Shown: piece after piece, positions 51,746 to 60,996 of the stretch
Layout of the letters: each line of letters begins with the position of its first letter
Numbering within the stretch: the first letter of the stretch is position 1
Assembly (NCBI RefSeq): GCF_900091465.1
Contig: NZ_FMHV01000002.1
Span: 5,766,001 to 5,830,000 of the forward strand
DNA: 64,000 nt
Direction: 5' to 3'
From: Micromonospora rhizosphaerae
Lineage (GTDB): Bacteria > Actinomycetota > Actinomycetes > Mycobacteriales > Micromonosporaceae
Position numbers and translations under genes: made by a program
Notes under the pieces: model-generated
Seen by the model: the letters and a program-made list of their open reading frames with translations, nothing else
Told to the model about the DNA's origin: nothing
Database searches by the model: none

Positions 51746-52507
51746 GGGTCGGTTTTGTGCGGTTGGACAAGCTGTGGTAGGCGCAGCGTAGGAGCGATAT
51801 TGCCTGCTGTCAACGGTCGTCTGCAACTCGCTATATCTTCGTTTCAAGCCGCCTATCCCTTGTCTGCCAGCGCCAGAACACGAAGTTCGCCGAGGCGGAC
51901 GAGACCCTGCGCCTCGATCCGTGGATCGGCTAACGACGGCTACCGGGGTCGGCGTTGGTGCAGGCTCGGATCCGCTAGCCGTCTGGCAGGTGAGCACTGT
52001 TGCCCTCAGGCCCGTTCGATTCCCGTGTGAAGATCGCGCGCCTGCCGGTGGCCAGGAGATTCGCCCGCTGATGGATGTCGTGCCGTTCCGTGTCGGCTAG
52101 ATCCTTGGTCGCCAGATTCTCGACGTTCGCATCAAGTTTTTGAGCGGGCGTAACGTCGTGTTGCCCGCTCCACATTTCGCAGACATGGGTTCTGACCAGC
52201 CACTTTGGGTGGCACGGCCGGTCGCCACGGCGGCCGGACATCGGCGCAGCGGGTGGTGGCGGCCGGCCAAGATCGGGCCGCGGGTCCCTGCGTGAGCTTG
52301 GCCCGAGGTAGGACGAAGGCTGTTCGTCCAGCTCAACTGGACTGCTCGGCGGTCCGAGGCGGAGCCTCTCTGGTGCTGTGACCACATAGGTTCGCCGAGT
52401 TGGTGGCGTGCTGGGTGACGTTCGGCCGGTTCCAGCGGCGGAGACCCGCACCATAGGATCTTGAGCCCAGGGTGGAGTGTCGGAAGGTGAGGATGGAAGG
52501 TCCGCAA
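51746..52507. other. 760-base stretch, no gene seen
   Basis: No open frame here has a plausible start and family. Composition is mixed; a short AT-rich patch at about 51820-51850 (CTATATCTTCGTTTCAA) could be a promoter for the OsmC-permease pair or a relic. The region may contain degraded gene pieces that I cannot identify. Confidence 0.35.
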
Positions 52508-52891
52508 ATGCGCCTCGGCAAGGATGTTGCGTGGCTGGACATGGCTCGGACCGGTGAAGACACCTGGCGGGTCACCGCGGACTCGTGCTCTCGGCTGACG
52601 GCCGACTGCACCGCTTACCTCACCGATGCTGAGGTGGTGGACTTCGCGGAGGAGATGCTCTCGCGCTTGGGCGCGGCGTCGGGTGCGAGCTTCTCGGCGG
52701 CAGTGACCCCCGGCCGCAACAATCCCCTGGTGTTGAAGGCAGAGCCCGTCGAGGACGGTTTCGCCTTCTTCGTTCGCTTGACTCCCAATGGTGACGACGG
52801 CGCCTGTCACCTGCAGATGGAATTCGATCCGATCCCGATCGAGGACCTGCGTGAGGCGTTCCACGTGCAGCTCGGCCAGCCGCCGGCGTAG
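52508..52891 (+). CDS. hypothetical protein, 127 residues
   Basis: Begins MRLGKDVAWLDMARTGEDTW at ATG 52508 with GGAAGG seven bases upstream. The sequence alternates strands and a helix (AEVVDFAEEMLSRLG, PVEDGFAFFVRLTPNGDDGA, CHLQMEFDPIPIEDLREAF). This resembles small actinobacterial proteins of the DUF/immunity-like type with a five-strand sheet, but I cannot name the family. It is convergent with the cyclase fragment and overlaps none of it. Confidence 0.6.
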   Translation: MRLGKDVAWLDMARTGEDTWRVTADSCSRLTADCTAYLTDAEVVDFAEEMLSRLGAASGASFSAAVTPGRNNPLVLKAEPVEDGFAFFVRLTPNGDDGACHLQMEFDPIPIEDLREAFHVQLGQPPA

Positions 52892-52904
52892 CCAGCGCGT
52901 ACGC

Positions 52905-53260
52905 GCCACGGTGTCGGCCCAGGTGGCCATCCTGACCGCCCTGGACACCGAGATCGCCGCCTTGGAAGGCCACGAGCTTGCCGGCCGGGACGATGCGGCG
53001 TCTCTCCGCCTTGCCGGTGATCCAGTGGATCGGCGCGTCGAAGTGGGTCCGGGTGTGCTCGCCGGTGCGGAAGTTGTTCCAGTACCAGGCCGGCCGGCGG
53101 TCGTCGTACGCGCTGATCTCGTCGAACTCGAACCTCGCGGTCTGGCCGAAGTGGTCGGGCAGTTGAATTGTCGGTGTATCGGAGCTCAGCGGCACGGTGA
53201 GGTCGACGATCTCGATGGAACCGGAGCGTCGGCGGCGACGAGGGCCGACAGGATCGGCAT
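52905..53260 (-). pseudogene. N-terminal fragment of a cyclase-family (kynurenine formamidase-like) gene
   Basis: AGGAGG stands six bases before ATG 53260, which opens MPILSALVAADAP; the family sequence IEIVDLTVPLSSDTPTIQLP then follows in another frame, continuing DEISAYDDRRPAWYWNNF and HTRTHFDAPIHWITG (the metal-binding His-x-Asp-x-Pro-x-His motif). After LVAF near 52950 the resemblance stops. So there is one frameshift and the C-terminal two thirds are gone. Complete relatives are metal-dependent amide hydrolases and often accompany aminotransferase class V/kynureninase-like genes. Confidence 0.65.
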
Positions 53261-53472
53261 CGGAAACCTCCTGGGCAGTTGTCGACGATCAATGACGTCT
53301 GGTTATGGGGCCCATCTCTAACCGTCGAAAGAGATGGACAGGCATTGGATTTGTTGGGAGGACCTTGCTCGGAACCGGCGCCAAGGCCCGGAACTGTTGT
53401 TGAGGCACCCGAGAACGCGACCGTTCACTGGCCATCGTCTGTCTGCGGGCGCCGCGCCGGACCCCCGGTCGG

Positions 53473-54633
53473 TCAGGACCTGAGCCGCCGGTATTCGCGG
53501 ATGGCCTCACATACCGCGTCTACGTCCGACTCACAGTTGTATCCGTGGAACGACAGCCGTAGCACGGCACCGCGTGGGCTGGTCGAGATGCGCCGCTGGG
53601 CAAGGAAGGCTGCCAAGTCGTCGGGATTCTCGTCGACGAGCGCAACCATCGGTCCGCGAAGCGACGGGTCGGCAGGTGACCACAGCCGCTCGCCGTCGCT
53701 CACCAGGCGCGCCTGCGTGGTGTCCACCAGGGACCTGACCTTCTCGTCGACCGCATTGGATGACGTCGAGGACAGGACGGTGAGCCCGGCGGCCGCCGCG
53801 TAGGCCGACGGAATCGAGGGCGTACCGGTCTGGAATCTGCGCGCGTCCAGAGCGAAGTCCAAGTCACGAGGATCGAACCGGAAGGGGTCGGCCTGGCCGA
53901 ACCACCCGGTGAGCTGAGGCATGCACTCATGGGCGACAGTGTCGCGGACATAGAGGAACGCGATCCCCGGGAGACCAAGCAGGTACTTCAGCGACCCGGT
54001 GACAAGGTAGTCACAGTCGATCGCCTTGACGTCGACAGGAAGGACACCGCACGCCTGGTATCCATCGACGAACACCTTCGCACCGGCTCTGCGTGCGGCC
54101 GAGACAGCCTCGTCGACGGGCATCCGTGCTCCATTGCGGTACGAGACGAGGGGGATGGAGACAAGCCCTGTCTGCTCATCGATCGCATCGACATAGTCCT
54201 CGGCGGCGACGATCCCTTCCCTATGCGGCACATGAGCGATCTCGGCACCCCGCGGCTGCTGGGCGAGCCAGACCTGGGCGATGGAGGGAAACTCCATGTC
54301 CGTGGTGACGATCTTCGGCCGGCGTTCCCAGGAACGGCTCGAGGCGACGTGGTAGGCCCCTTCAGAAGCGCAGGACACGACCGCGATCTCGCAGGGTGCG
54401 GCATTGATGAATCTGGCGAAGAGATGCCGTGCCCGTTCTACCTCCCTCGTCCAAAGGTCCCACGGAGCTCCATGCTGCCGCATCGTGTGCTGCATCTCGA
54501 AGAGTGCAGCGGTCACCTGCATGGACAGCGCACCCTGGCTGCAGCTAGCCAAGTGCACCAGCTCGGACAGAGCCGGGAAGAGTTGACGGAACTCACCGAG
54601 TGTGTCGGGTTCAGTGGCCAGGGGGGCGCTCAT
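53473..54633 (-). CDS. class V PLP-dependent aminotransferase/lyase-like enzyme 2
   Basis: A 386-residue relative of the enzyme at 47.6-48.7 kb: ELVHLASCSQGALSMQVTAA, SCASEGAYHVASS, TTDMEFPSIAQVWLAQQPRG, VDGYQACGVLPVDVK (cofactor Asp) and GSLKYLLGLPGIAFLY (Schiff-base Lys). The paired motifs (SCSQGALS, EFP-x-I-x-QVW, LDARRF-x-x-GTP) show that the two belong to one subfamily. ATG 54633 (MSAPLATEP) has GAGG nine bases upstream; ATG 54642 is the alternative. Reaction unknown; kynureninase-, desulfurase- or epimerase-like chemistry are all possible. Confidence 0.85.
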   Translation of the reverse strand: MSAPLATEPDTLGEFRQLFPALSELVHLASCSQGALSMQVTAALFEMQHTMRQHGAPWDLWTREVERARHLFARFINAAPCEIAVVSCASEGAYHVASSRSWERRPKIVTTDMEFPSIAQVWLAQQPRGAEIAHVPHREGIVAAEDYVDAIDEQTGLVSIPLVSYRNGARMPVDEAVSAARRAGAKVFVDGYQACGVLPVDVKAIDCDYLVTGSLKYLLGLPGIAFLYVRDTVAHECMPQLTGWFGQADPFRFDPRDLDFALDARRFQTGTPSIPSAYAAAAGLTVLSSTSSNAVDEKVRSLVDTTQARLVSDGERLWSPADPSLRGPMVALVDENPDDLAAFLAQRRISTSPRGAVLRLSFHGYNCESDVDAVCEAIREYRRLRS

Positions 54634-54762
54634 CGGGAACATCCTCACAGTGGAAGAGACGTCAGGTGTCAACGGGCAGACCGCTGAGCAGTCAGGGCAT
54701 CGGGGGGTAGGAGCACGAAGGAAACCAACGCCTGCCACGAGCGGCCAGACGCCTGGTGCCGG

Positions 54763-56313
54763 TCACACACGAGCGCCCGTCATGGCCAGGTCTCCGACAA
54801 CCTTGACCCGCACACGAGTCATCGCCTTTTCCAGGTATGGCAGCGGAATCTCCTCGACCTCCACCACGCGCAGGGAGTCGCCGTCCGCGCCGTTTGCCCG
54901 TGCGCGATCGAAGGCGAGCCGTTGAGCGGTCCCGAGGATCTCCTCTCGCCCGGCGTCCAGCTTCATGATCTGATCCACTTCACCGCTCACCTGAGCGATG
55001 GCCGCCCCGACGGCATTGGCGACCTCGAAGTGCTCCGGGCGGATCACGTCGGAGATACCCTTCAGCTCACCCGGTACGAGGACGCTCCCACCACCGACGA
55101 CGATGACCGGCTCATCACCACGAGCGAGCTTCATACGGTCGAGCGTCTCTTCCATCATCGCCCGCATGGTGCTCAGCCCGCGCGCGACCAGCCCGGGGTC
55201 CAGATCGGCAACCCGCGAGGAGTCACCCAGTGACGTCAGGCCGCCAGCCACCGCCAGATCCGTCGCGGTGAGTGTCCCCCCGCCGAAAACGACCGCCTGC
55301 TCACTGATCGCGTGACCGACACTGGTGGGACCGATGGCGGGTTGATCGCCCACCACCACGGTGCCACCCCCCAACGCGATGGAGATCAGATCGGGCATGC
55401 GGAAGCTCGTACGTAGGCCAGCGAACATCGCGTTGACTGAGGAGGCACGGGGGAAACCCTGGGCCAGGGCACCGACATCAGCGGTCGACCCGCCCACGTC
55501 CATGACCAGGGCGTCCTGGTAGCCGGAGAGAAAGGCGGCACCTCTAATGCTGTTGGTCGGACCAGACGCGAACGTCAGGACCGGGAACTTCTCGGCAGTT
55601 TCGGCAAGCATCAGGGTGCCGTCGTTTTGGGTGAGGTAGAGCGGTGCCTTGATGTCTCTGTCGACCAGACTGCGGCGGAACGCCGCCACAGTGCGTCGGG
55701 CGAGCGGGCGCAGGGACGCGTTGATAGCCGCCGCGTTCTCACGCTCAAGGAGCCCCAGCCGCCCTACCTCGTGCGAGAGCGTGATGCTCAGGCCTGGGGC
55801 CGCGTCCTGGATGATCCGCGCCGCGCGACGCTCCATCTCGGGCGAGATCGGGGAGAAGACGGCACTGAGCGCGATCGACTCGACCCCCGTGTCGACGAGC
55901 TTCCGCACCGCGCTTCGCAACTCGTCGGGGTCCAGAGCCGACAGCTCCCGCCCGTCGAACTCGTTTCCGCCGTGCACGAGCACCGACGAACCGCCGACCG
56001 CTGCCCTCAAATCGCCAGGCCAGTCCTCGAGCGGCTCGACGGCTTGCGTTGCGGGCAACCCCAGCCTGATCACCGCTGTCGGCGCGAGACCCTGTTGGGT
56101 GATCACGGCGTTGGTGAAGTGCGTGGTTCCGATCATGACCGCCAGCAGAACGTCTGGGGTGGCGTTCGCGTCGTCCAGCAACGTCCCGATGGCGTCGGTG
56201 ATGCCGGACATCACGTCGCTGGTGGTCCGGGTCTTGACCTTGCAGACCAGTTCTGCGCCGTCCATCAAGACGGCGTCCGTGTTGGTGCCTCCGACGTCGA
56301 TTCCGATTCTCAT
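54763..56313 (-). CDS. hydantoinase/oxoprolinase-family ATPase (HyuA-like)
   Basis: A 516-residue protein. The N-terminus RIGIDVGGTNTDAVLMDG is the hydantoinase A/5-oxoprolinase phosphate loop; VMDVGGSTADVGALAQG is the second ATPase motif and IVVGGGSVLVPG the adenosine motif of the acetate-hsp70-actin fold. It is shorter than full HyuA (about 680), as in members paired with DUF917 proteins. ATP-dependent opening or carboxyl activation of a cyclic amide is the expected chemistry. ATG 56313 has GGAGG seven bases upstream and overlaps the DUF917 stop (ATGA). Confidence 0.87.
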   Translation of the reverse strand: MRIGIDVGGTNTDAVLMDGAELVCKVKTRTTSDVMSGITDAIGTLLDDANATPDVLLAVMIGTTHFTNAVITQQGLAPTAVIRLGLPATQAVEPLEDWPGDLRAAVGGSSVLVHGGNEFDGRELSALDPDELRSAVRKLVDTGVESIALSAVFSPISPEMERRAARIIQDAAPGLSITLSHEVGRLGLLERENAAAINASLRPLARRTVAAFRRSLVDRDIKAPLYLTQNDGTLMLAETAEKFPVLTFASGPTNSIRGAAFLSGYQDALVMDVGGSTADVGALAQGFPRASSVNAMFAGLRTSFRMPDLISIALGGGTVVVGDQPAIGPTSVGHAISEQAVVFGGGTLTATDLAVAGGLTSLGDSSRVADLDPGLVARGLSTMRAMMEETLDRMKLARGDEPVIVVGGGSVLVPGELKGISDVIRPEHFEVANAVGAAIAQVSGEVDQIMKLDAGREEILGTAQRLAFDRARANGADGDSLRVVEVEEIPLPYLEKAMTRVRVKVVGDLAMTGARV

Positions 56314-57398
56314 GCCAAGTCCTCCAACGGCTGGAAGGCCAATTCGTATCCGAACGCCCTCGGACCAACCACCTCGAGCGCCTCTGGGGTGCGAAGCTTC
56401 GGCGAGCAAGGGATGCCGAGCACGCTCACCCGATAGCCGTACCGCAGCATCTCGGTGGTGACGGGTTCTCCGTCGTCGCTGTTGACGATGCAGATCAGGT
56501 CGGGCACGGTTGCGACGACTATGCCGTCCCGCCACGCGATGAGGTTCTCGTTCTGGAACGAGATCGTCATCTCGGACCCGGCGTAGGCTTGCGCGCCTTC
56601 CATCTGCACTCGGCCTCTCACCCAGCCGTCCGCAGTTCGACGATCGACATCTACGATCTTGCCTTCGAAGAGAACTGTCCCGTCGGTCGCGGAGAGGATC
56701 TCGGAGATGATGGAGTCGGAGTGCCGCTGGCGCGCCCCGCGCACCTTCTCGCCGATTTCCCGGGCCCAGCTGAGCGTGCCTGCGATGGCCGTCCTGCGGG
56801 CATCAGCGCCGGACATGTAGGCGACCGCGCAAGCGGCGTGGCCGCCCATCTCCACGGCAGCACTTCTGGTCAGCCGCTCCAGCCAGTGCACGTTGACCCC
56901 ACTGGGATAGACGATTTGGTTCCCCTTGTCGTCACAGACCGCGCACGGGAAGCACGACAGGCTATAGATGAAGTATGTGATCATCGGAAGCGTGGGGAAA
57001 GCCCGCCCCATACCGTCGGCGTCGATGATCGGGATTCCCATCCGCGCCGCCGCGATCATGGGCTCGATGGAGTTGCCCCCACCGATCTCGGCAGGTATCA
57101 GCGCGTCGATTCGGTGACCGACGTGTGATTCGAGAGCGCGCACCGCTCCCACGGACTCGGTGCCTCGGGGTAGTTTCTCGATGGTTACGGTCGGCGCTCC
57201 CATGCCCCCGACGGTGCAGATGCGCCACTCGTCAGGAACGTCGTTCAGCGCGACAACCTCGACGTCTAGCCCTTCACGCAGGAGCCTGTTGGCCATGAGC
57301 TTTCCGACGTGAGGGTTACCGCCGCCGCCGGTCCCGAGAATGCCCGCCCCGATCGCGATCGACTCGAGATCCTGCTCTTTGATCTTCCACGTCTTCAT
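56310..57398 (-). CDS. DUF917 protein (S-methyl thiohydantoin desulfurase-like)
   Basis: A 362-residue DUF917 protein: GAGILGTGGGGNPHVGKLM at the N-terminus, EIGGGNSIEPMIAAARMGIP, then IIDADGMGRAFPTLPMITY, all signatures of the family, whose N-terminal domain is now named after S-methyl thiohydantoin desulfurase. Members are nearly always next to HyuA-like genes, as here. Start ATG 57398 overlaps the racemase stop (ATGA); an upstream in-frame ATG at 57416 is less likely. Confidence 0.87.
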   Translation of the reverse strand: MKTWKIKEQDLESIAIGAGILGTGGGGNPHVGKLMANRLLREGLDVEVVALNDVPDEWRICTVGGMGAPTVTIEKLPRGTESVGAVRALESHVGHRIDALIPAEIGGGNSIEPMIAAARMGIPIIDADGMGRAFPTLPMITYFIYSLSCFPCAVCDDKGNQIVYPSGVNVHWLERLTRSAAVEMGGHAACAVAYMSGADARRTAIAGTLSWAREIGEKVRGARQRHSDSIISEILSATDGTVLFEGKIVDVDRRTADGWVRGRVQMEGAQAYAGSEMTISFQNENLIAWRDGIVVATVPDLICIVNSDDGEPVTTEMLRYGYRVSVLGIPCSPKLRTPEALEVVGPRAFGYELAFQPLEDLA

Positions 57399-58096
57399 GC
57401 TGCATCCGTTCGCCATCTGGGCATTGCGTACGCCCGTGGACTGTGACTGACTCCTGCACACACCTGGGCGGTGATGGCCCCAATCGCCGCCAAGGTTGGA
57501 TCGATGACGGGCACCCCGCGGCTGCTGACCACCGCGCTGACTGCTGTGGTGGTCGCACACATGCCGGTGCATCCCAGGATCACGACGTGAGCCCGGTCCT
57601 CCGAGACGGCTCGCTCCGCCTGCTCGATCAGGCCGGCCGTCAGACGCTCGGTGTCCCCAAGTTCGGCTACCGGCATCTCGACGCTGCGCACCGACGCCAA
57701 CCGCTCGGATCCCACGTAGCGCCGTGCCTGTTCGGCAGCGATGGGTGCACCACTTCCGGATGGCAGGATCACGGAGAACCGACCGCCCAGCGTCGTCGCC
57801 AGCGTCATTGCCGACTGCGCGGGCCCGACGACCGGCACGTGCGTCAGCTCACGCGCCGCGGCGAGCCCCGGCTCCATGAAGCAGTTCACGACGATGCCGT
57901 CGAAGCCCTCGGCCCTCGACTCCGTCACGAGGTCGAGCACTCCCGGCACCGCACGGGCCTTGTCGGCACGACATTCGATCGACGTGGGCCCACGCGACAA
58001 CCAACGGCTCTCGACCTCGATGAATGGTGGGAGAGGGGGCATCGGATCCTCGTCCAGCACCCCCCTCTTCACGGGGTGGATAACCAAGATCTTCAT
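57395..58096 (-). CDS. Asp/Glu/hydantoin racemase-family protein
   Basis: A 233-residue two-domain racemase-fold protein. The two catalytic cysteines are in IVVNCFMEPGLAAAREL (about residue 72) and VILGCTGMCATT (about residue 185). VIHPV at the N-terminus and PVVGPAQSAMTLATTLG are typical. It would racemise a hydantoin or amino-acid-like intermediate so that a stereospecific enzyme can act. ATG 58096 overlaps the ABC ATPase stop (ATGA). Confidence 0.87.
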   Translation of the reverse strand: MKILVIHPVKRGVLDEDPMPPLPPFIEVESRWLSRGPTSIECRADKARAVPGVLDLVTESRAEGFDGIVVNCFMEPGLAAARELTHVPVVGPAQSAMTLATTLGGRFSVILPSGSGAPIAAEQARRYVGSERLASVRSVEMPVAELGDTERLTAGLIEQAERAVSEDRAHVVILGCTGMCATTTAVSAVVSSRGVPVIDPTLAAIGAITAQVCAGVSHSPRAYAMPRWRTDAA

Positions 58097-59082
58097 CCGA
58101 CTTCCACTCCATTGGGGTGCCATGACTCGGCCGCCCAGCACGCGGCGTCGTGGCCACCGATCTGGCGCAGCTCGGGTTGCTCTCCGCATGCGGGCCGGGC
58201 ATGGGGGCACCGCGGGGCGAAGCCGCAGCCGGCGGGCAGGGCGGTCCCCGCGGCCACCTCTCCCGGTCTGCTGGTCGACAGCTCCGCCCGGGCCGACGGA
58301 TCAGGTCGTGGAACCGACCGCAAGAGCAGTTTCGTGTACGGGTGCAGCGGTGATGTGAAGACTTCCTCCGCGGGACCCTTCTCGACGATCCGCCCCAGGT
58401 ACATGACGGCCACGTCGTCGCTCATGAACCGGACGACGCCGAGATCGTGCGAGATGAAGACGTAGGTGAGGCCCAGCTCGTCCTGTACGTCCTTGAGCAG
58501 ATTCAGCACCTGGGCCTGAACGGAGACGTCGAGCGCGGAGGTGGGTTCGTCGAGAACGATCACGTCGGGTTCGGTGGCAAGAGCGCGTGCGATGACCACA
58601 CGCTGACGCTGGCCGCCCGACAGCTCGTGGGGGTAGCGCTGGAGATGATCGATGTCCAGGCCACAACGCTCGAGCAAGATCGTGACGCGTTCGTTCAGCG
58701 AGGACCGCTCGACAATCCGATTGGCCCGCAAAGGCTCGGCCACGATCGCCTCAACCGTCATCCGAGGATCGAGCGAGGTCTGCGTGTCCTGGAAGACCAT
58801 CTGGATCTTCGGACGAACCTGCTTTCGCTCCTGACGGGTGAAGCGCGCGAAATCCCGACCGTCGAGGCGCACCTCTCCGGTGGTGGGCTGGAGTAGGCGC
58901 ACCGCGATTCGCCCCAGGGTCGTCTTCCCGCACCCGGACTCACCGACCAGCCCCAACGTCTTGCCGTGTGGCACCGTGAGGCTGACCCCGTCCACCGCCG
59001 AGAACTCATCGACAACGCGCCCAAGCAGGTCCCGGCGCACCGGGTAGCGCTTAGAAATGTTCGACAGGGTGAGAGAGCTCAT
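58093..59082 (-). CDS. ABC transporter ATPase (oligopeptide/dipeptide type, DppF-like)
   Basis: A 329-residue ATPase: Walker A GESGCGKTTLG, Q-loop FQDTQTSLDPRM, signature LSGGQRQRVVIARAL, Walker B VIVLDEPTSALD, H-loop ISHDLGVV, and the C-terminal oligo_HPY zinc-like Cys segment (CGFAPRCPHARPACGEQPEL). Partner of the permeases upstream and of the second ATPase encoded divergently. ATG 59082 overlaps the permease stop (ATGA). Confidence 0.93.
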   Translation of the reverse strand: MSSLTLSNISKRYPVRRDLLGRVVDEFSAVDGVSLTVPHGKTLGLVGESGCGKTTLGRIAVRLLQPTTGEVRLDGRDFARFTRQERKQVRPKIQMVFQDTQTSLDPRMTVEAIVAEPLRANRIVERSSLNERVTILLERCGLDIDHLQRYPHELSGGQRQRVVIARALATEPDVIVLDEPTSALDVSVQAQVLNLLKDVQDELGLTYVFISHDLGVVRFMSDDVAVMYLGRIVEKGPAEEVFTSPLHPYTKLLLRSVPRPDPSARAELSTSRPGEVAAGTALPAGCGFAPRCPHARPACGEQPELRQIGGHDAACWAAESWHPNGVEVG

Positions 59083-59966
59083 CTCCGGCTCCTGGGGTCG
59101 AGCAGGTCACGCAGCCCGTCGCCGGCCAGGTTGAAGGCGAGGACCGTCAGCACGATCGCCAGCCCTGGGAATGCCGCGACCCACCAGCCATTCATGAACA
59201 CCGCGCGCCCATCGTTGATCATCGTTCCCCATTCTGGTGTAGGAATGGATACGCCGACGCCCAGAAATCCCAGGCTCGCCGCTAGCAGAACCACGAACCC
59301 CAGGTCCTGCGATGCCTGGACGATGATCGGGGCGATGCTGTTGGGGAGGATGTGACGACGTGTCACGCGCAACCACGAGCTTCCGCCCACGCGGGCGGCC
59401 GAGATGTAGGTCTGGTGCCTCACCGACAGCACAGCGGAGCGCACCAGTCGGGCGTACCAGGGCCAGCCTGCAATCGCGACGGCGATGACGACATTCTGCA
59501 GGCCACCCCCGAGCGTCGCGGCCACCGCGAGGGCGAGAACCAATGTTGGGAAGGCGAGAAACATGTCGGCGATGCGCATGATGACGGCGTCGACTCGACC
59601 GCCAACCGTGCCGGCCAGCACTCCGATGGGAACGCCGACGGCGACGATGACCGCCACCGCCAAGATGCCGATGCGCAAGGAGATGCGGGCGCCGTAGACC
59701 ACCCTCGCCAGCACGTCACGTCCAGCGTCGTCGGTACCGAACGGGTGCGACGTGCTGGGAGCTTCCAACCGGTGGAGCAGGTCTGGCTTCACGGGGTCGT
59801 ACGGGGTGAGAAGCGGCGCGACGAGCGCCACGAACACGAGCAGCAGAACCAGACCGATGCCGAACAGCGTCAGCGGGTTCTCACGCAGCAGGTGCCAGCT
59901 TTCGCGACGCCGACGTCGACGTCGTTCGCGCACGAGCGCTCTGCGCTGCGACGATTCCGTGGACAT
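59079..59966 (-). CDS. ABC transporter permease (DppC-like)
   Basis: A 295-residue inner-membrane permease. An Arg-rich cytosolic start (VRERRRRRRRESW) precedes the first helix (LTLFGIGLVLLLVFVALVAP), then the periplasmic HPFGTDDAGRDVLARVVYGA signature of DppC/OppC and the EAA-like loop (YISAARVGGSSWLRVTRRHI, LPNSIAPIIVQ). Six helices in all. ATG 59966 follows the previous stop by one base, with GGGAG upstream. Confidence 0.92.
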   Translation of the reverse strand: MSTESSQRRALVRERRRRRRRESWHLLRENPLTLFGIGLVLLLVFVALVAPLLTPYDPVKPDLLHRLEAPSTSHPFGTDDAGRDVLARVVYGARISLRIGILAVAVIVAVGVPIGVLAGTVGGRVDAVIMRIADMFLAFPTLVLALAVAATLGGGLQNVVIAVAIAGWPWYARLVRSAVLSVRHQTYISAARVGGSSWLRVTRRHILPNSIAPIIVQASQDLGFVVLLAASLGFLGVGVSIPTPEWGTMINDGRAVFMNGWWVAAFPGLAIVLTVLAFNLAGDGLRDLLDPRSRR

Positions 59967-59967
59967 C

Positions 59968-60981
59968 TCAATACTCCCTGAGAACGGGGTTGAGCAACAG
60001 GTAGAGCATGTCCACGACGAAGTTCGCCGCCAGGTAGACGACCGCCAGGACGACAGTGACTCCCATGATCGCGGGATAGTCCAGGTTGGTGATGGACGTC
60101 GCCGCATAGGTGCCGACGCCCGGCCAGCCGAAGATCCACTCCACCACCAGCGCGCCGCCGATCAAGGCGCCGAACAGCAGTCCCACCACAGTCACCGTCG
60201 GCATCAGGGCATTGCGCAGGGCATGCCTGAGCACGAGGCGGTGAGCCGAGATCCCGCGCGCCCGTGCCGCGCGGATGTAGTCCTGCTCTAGGACCTCGAG
60301 CATGGACGCCCGGGTGATGCGACAGATCCCCGCCAGGCCCGCGAGGGCCAACGTCAACGCCGGCAGAATGATGTGCGCCAGGGCGTCACTGAACGCGGTC
60401 ATGTCGAGTGCGATCAGGCTGTCTACGGTGTAGAACCCGGTGACCTTCGGCGGCGGGGCCAAGCCATCGGTCAGGCGTCCCACCGCCGGCAACCAGTCAA
60501 GAACTCGGAAGAACACCAACTGAAGCACCAGGGCGAGCCAGAAGGTCGGCAGCGCAGCGCCCAGGACTGCGATCACGCGGGCGACATGATCCGGTGCCCG
60601 GTTCTTCTGCGCCGCCGCCATCACTCCGAGTCCGACGCCAACGATAACCATGATCGCCAGAGCCAAAAGAGCGAGCTCCAGCGTCGCCGGCAGCAGTGCC
60701 GCGATGTCCGATCTGACGGGCGAGCGGCTCTGGATGGAGGTACCCAGGTCGCCTCGCACCAGCCGTCCCAGGTAGCTCAGGTACTGATTGCTGATCGGGT
60801 CATCGAGCTTCCACTGCGCTCGCACGTTTGCGATCGTCTGTGGGTCGGCATACGGGCCTGCGATGGCTCGTGCCGGGTCACCTGGCACGCTCCGCACGAT
60901 CGCGAACGTGATCACGGTGACTCCCAGGAGGACGGGCACGAGCGCAAGCAGGCGGCGCAGGCCGAGGCGAAGGATCCGCAA
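59968..60981 (-). CDS. ABC transporter permease (DppB-like)
   Basis: A 337-residue permease with the DppB/OppB start (RRLLALVPVLLGVTVITFAI, VPGDPARAIAGPYAD), RLVRGDLGTSIQSRSPV and the EAA loop (DYIRAARARGISAHRLVLRH then ALRNALMPTVTV). Six helices. TTG 60981 has GAGGTGA just upstream and is preceded 15 bases earlier by the binding-protein stop. Confidence 0.92.
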   Translation of the reverse strand: MRILRLGLRRLLALVPVLLGVTVITFAIVRSVPGDPARAIAGPYADPQTIANVRAQWKLDDPISNQYLSYLGRLVRGDLGTSIQSRSPVRSDIAALLPATLELALLALAIMVIVGVGLGVMAAAQKNRAPDHVARVIAVLGAALPTFWLALVLQLVFFRVLDWLPAVGRLTDGLAPPPKVTGFYTVDSLIALDMTAFSDALAHIILPALTLALAGLAGICRITRASMLEVLEQDYIRAARARGISAHRLVLRHALRNALMPTVTVVGLLFGALIGGALVVEWIFGWPGVGTYAATSITNLDYPAIMGVTVVLAVVYLAANFVVDMLYLLLNPVLREY

Positions 60982-60996
60982 GGTTCACCTCACGTC

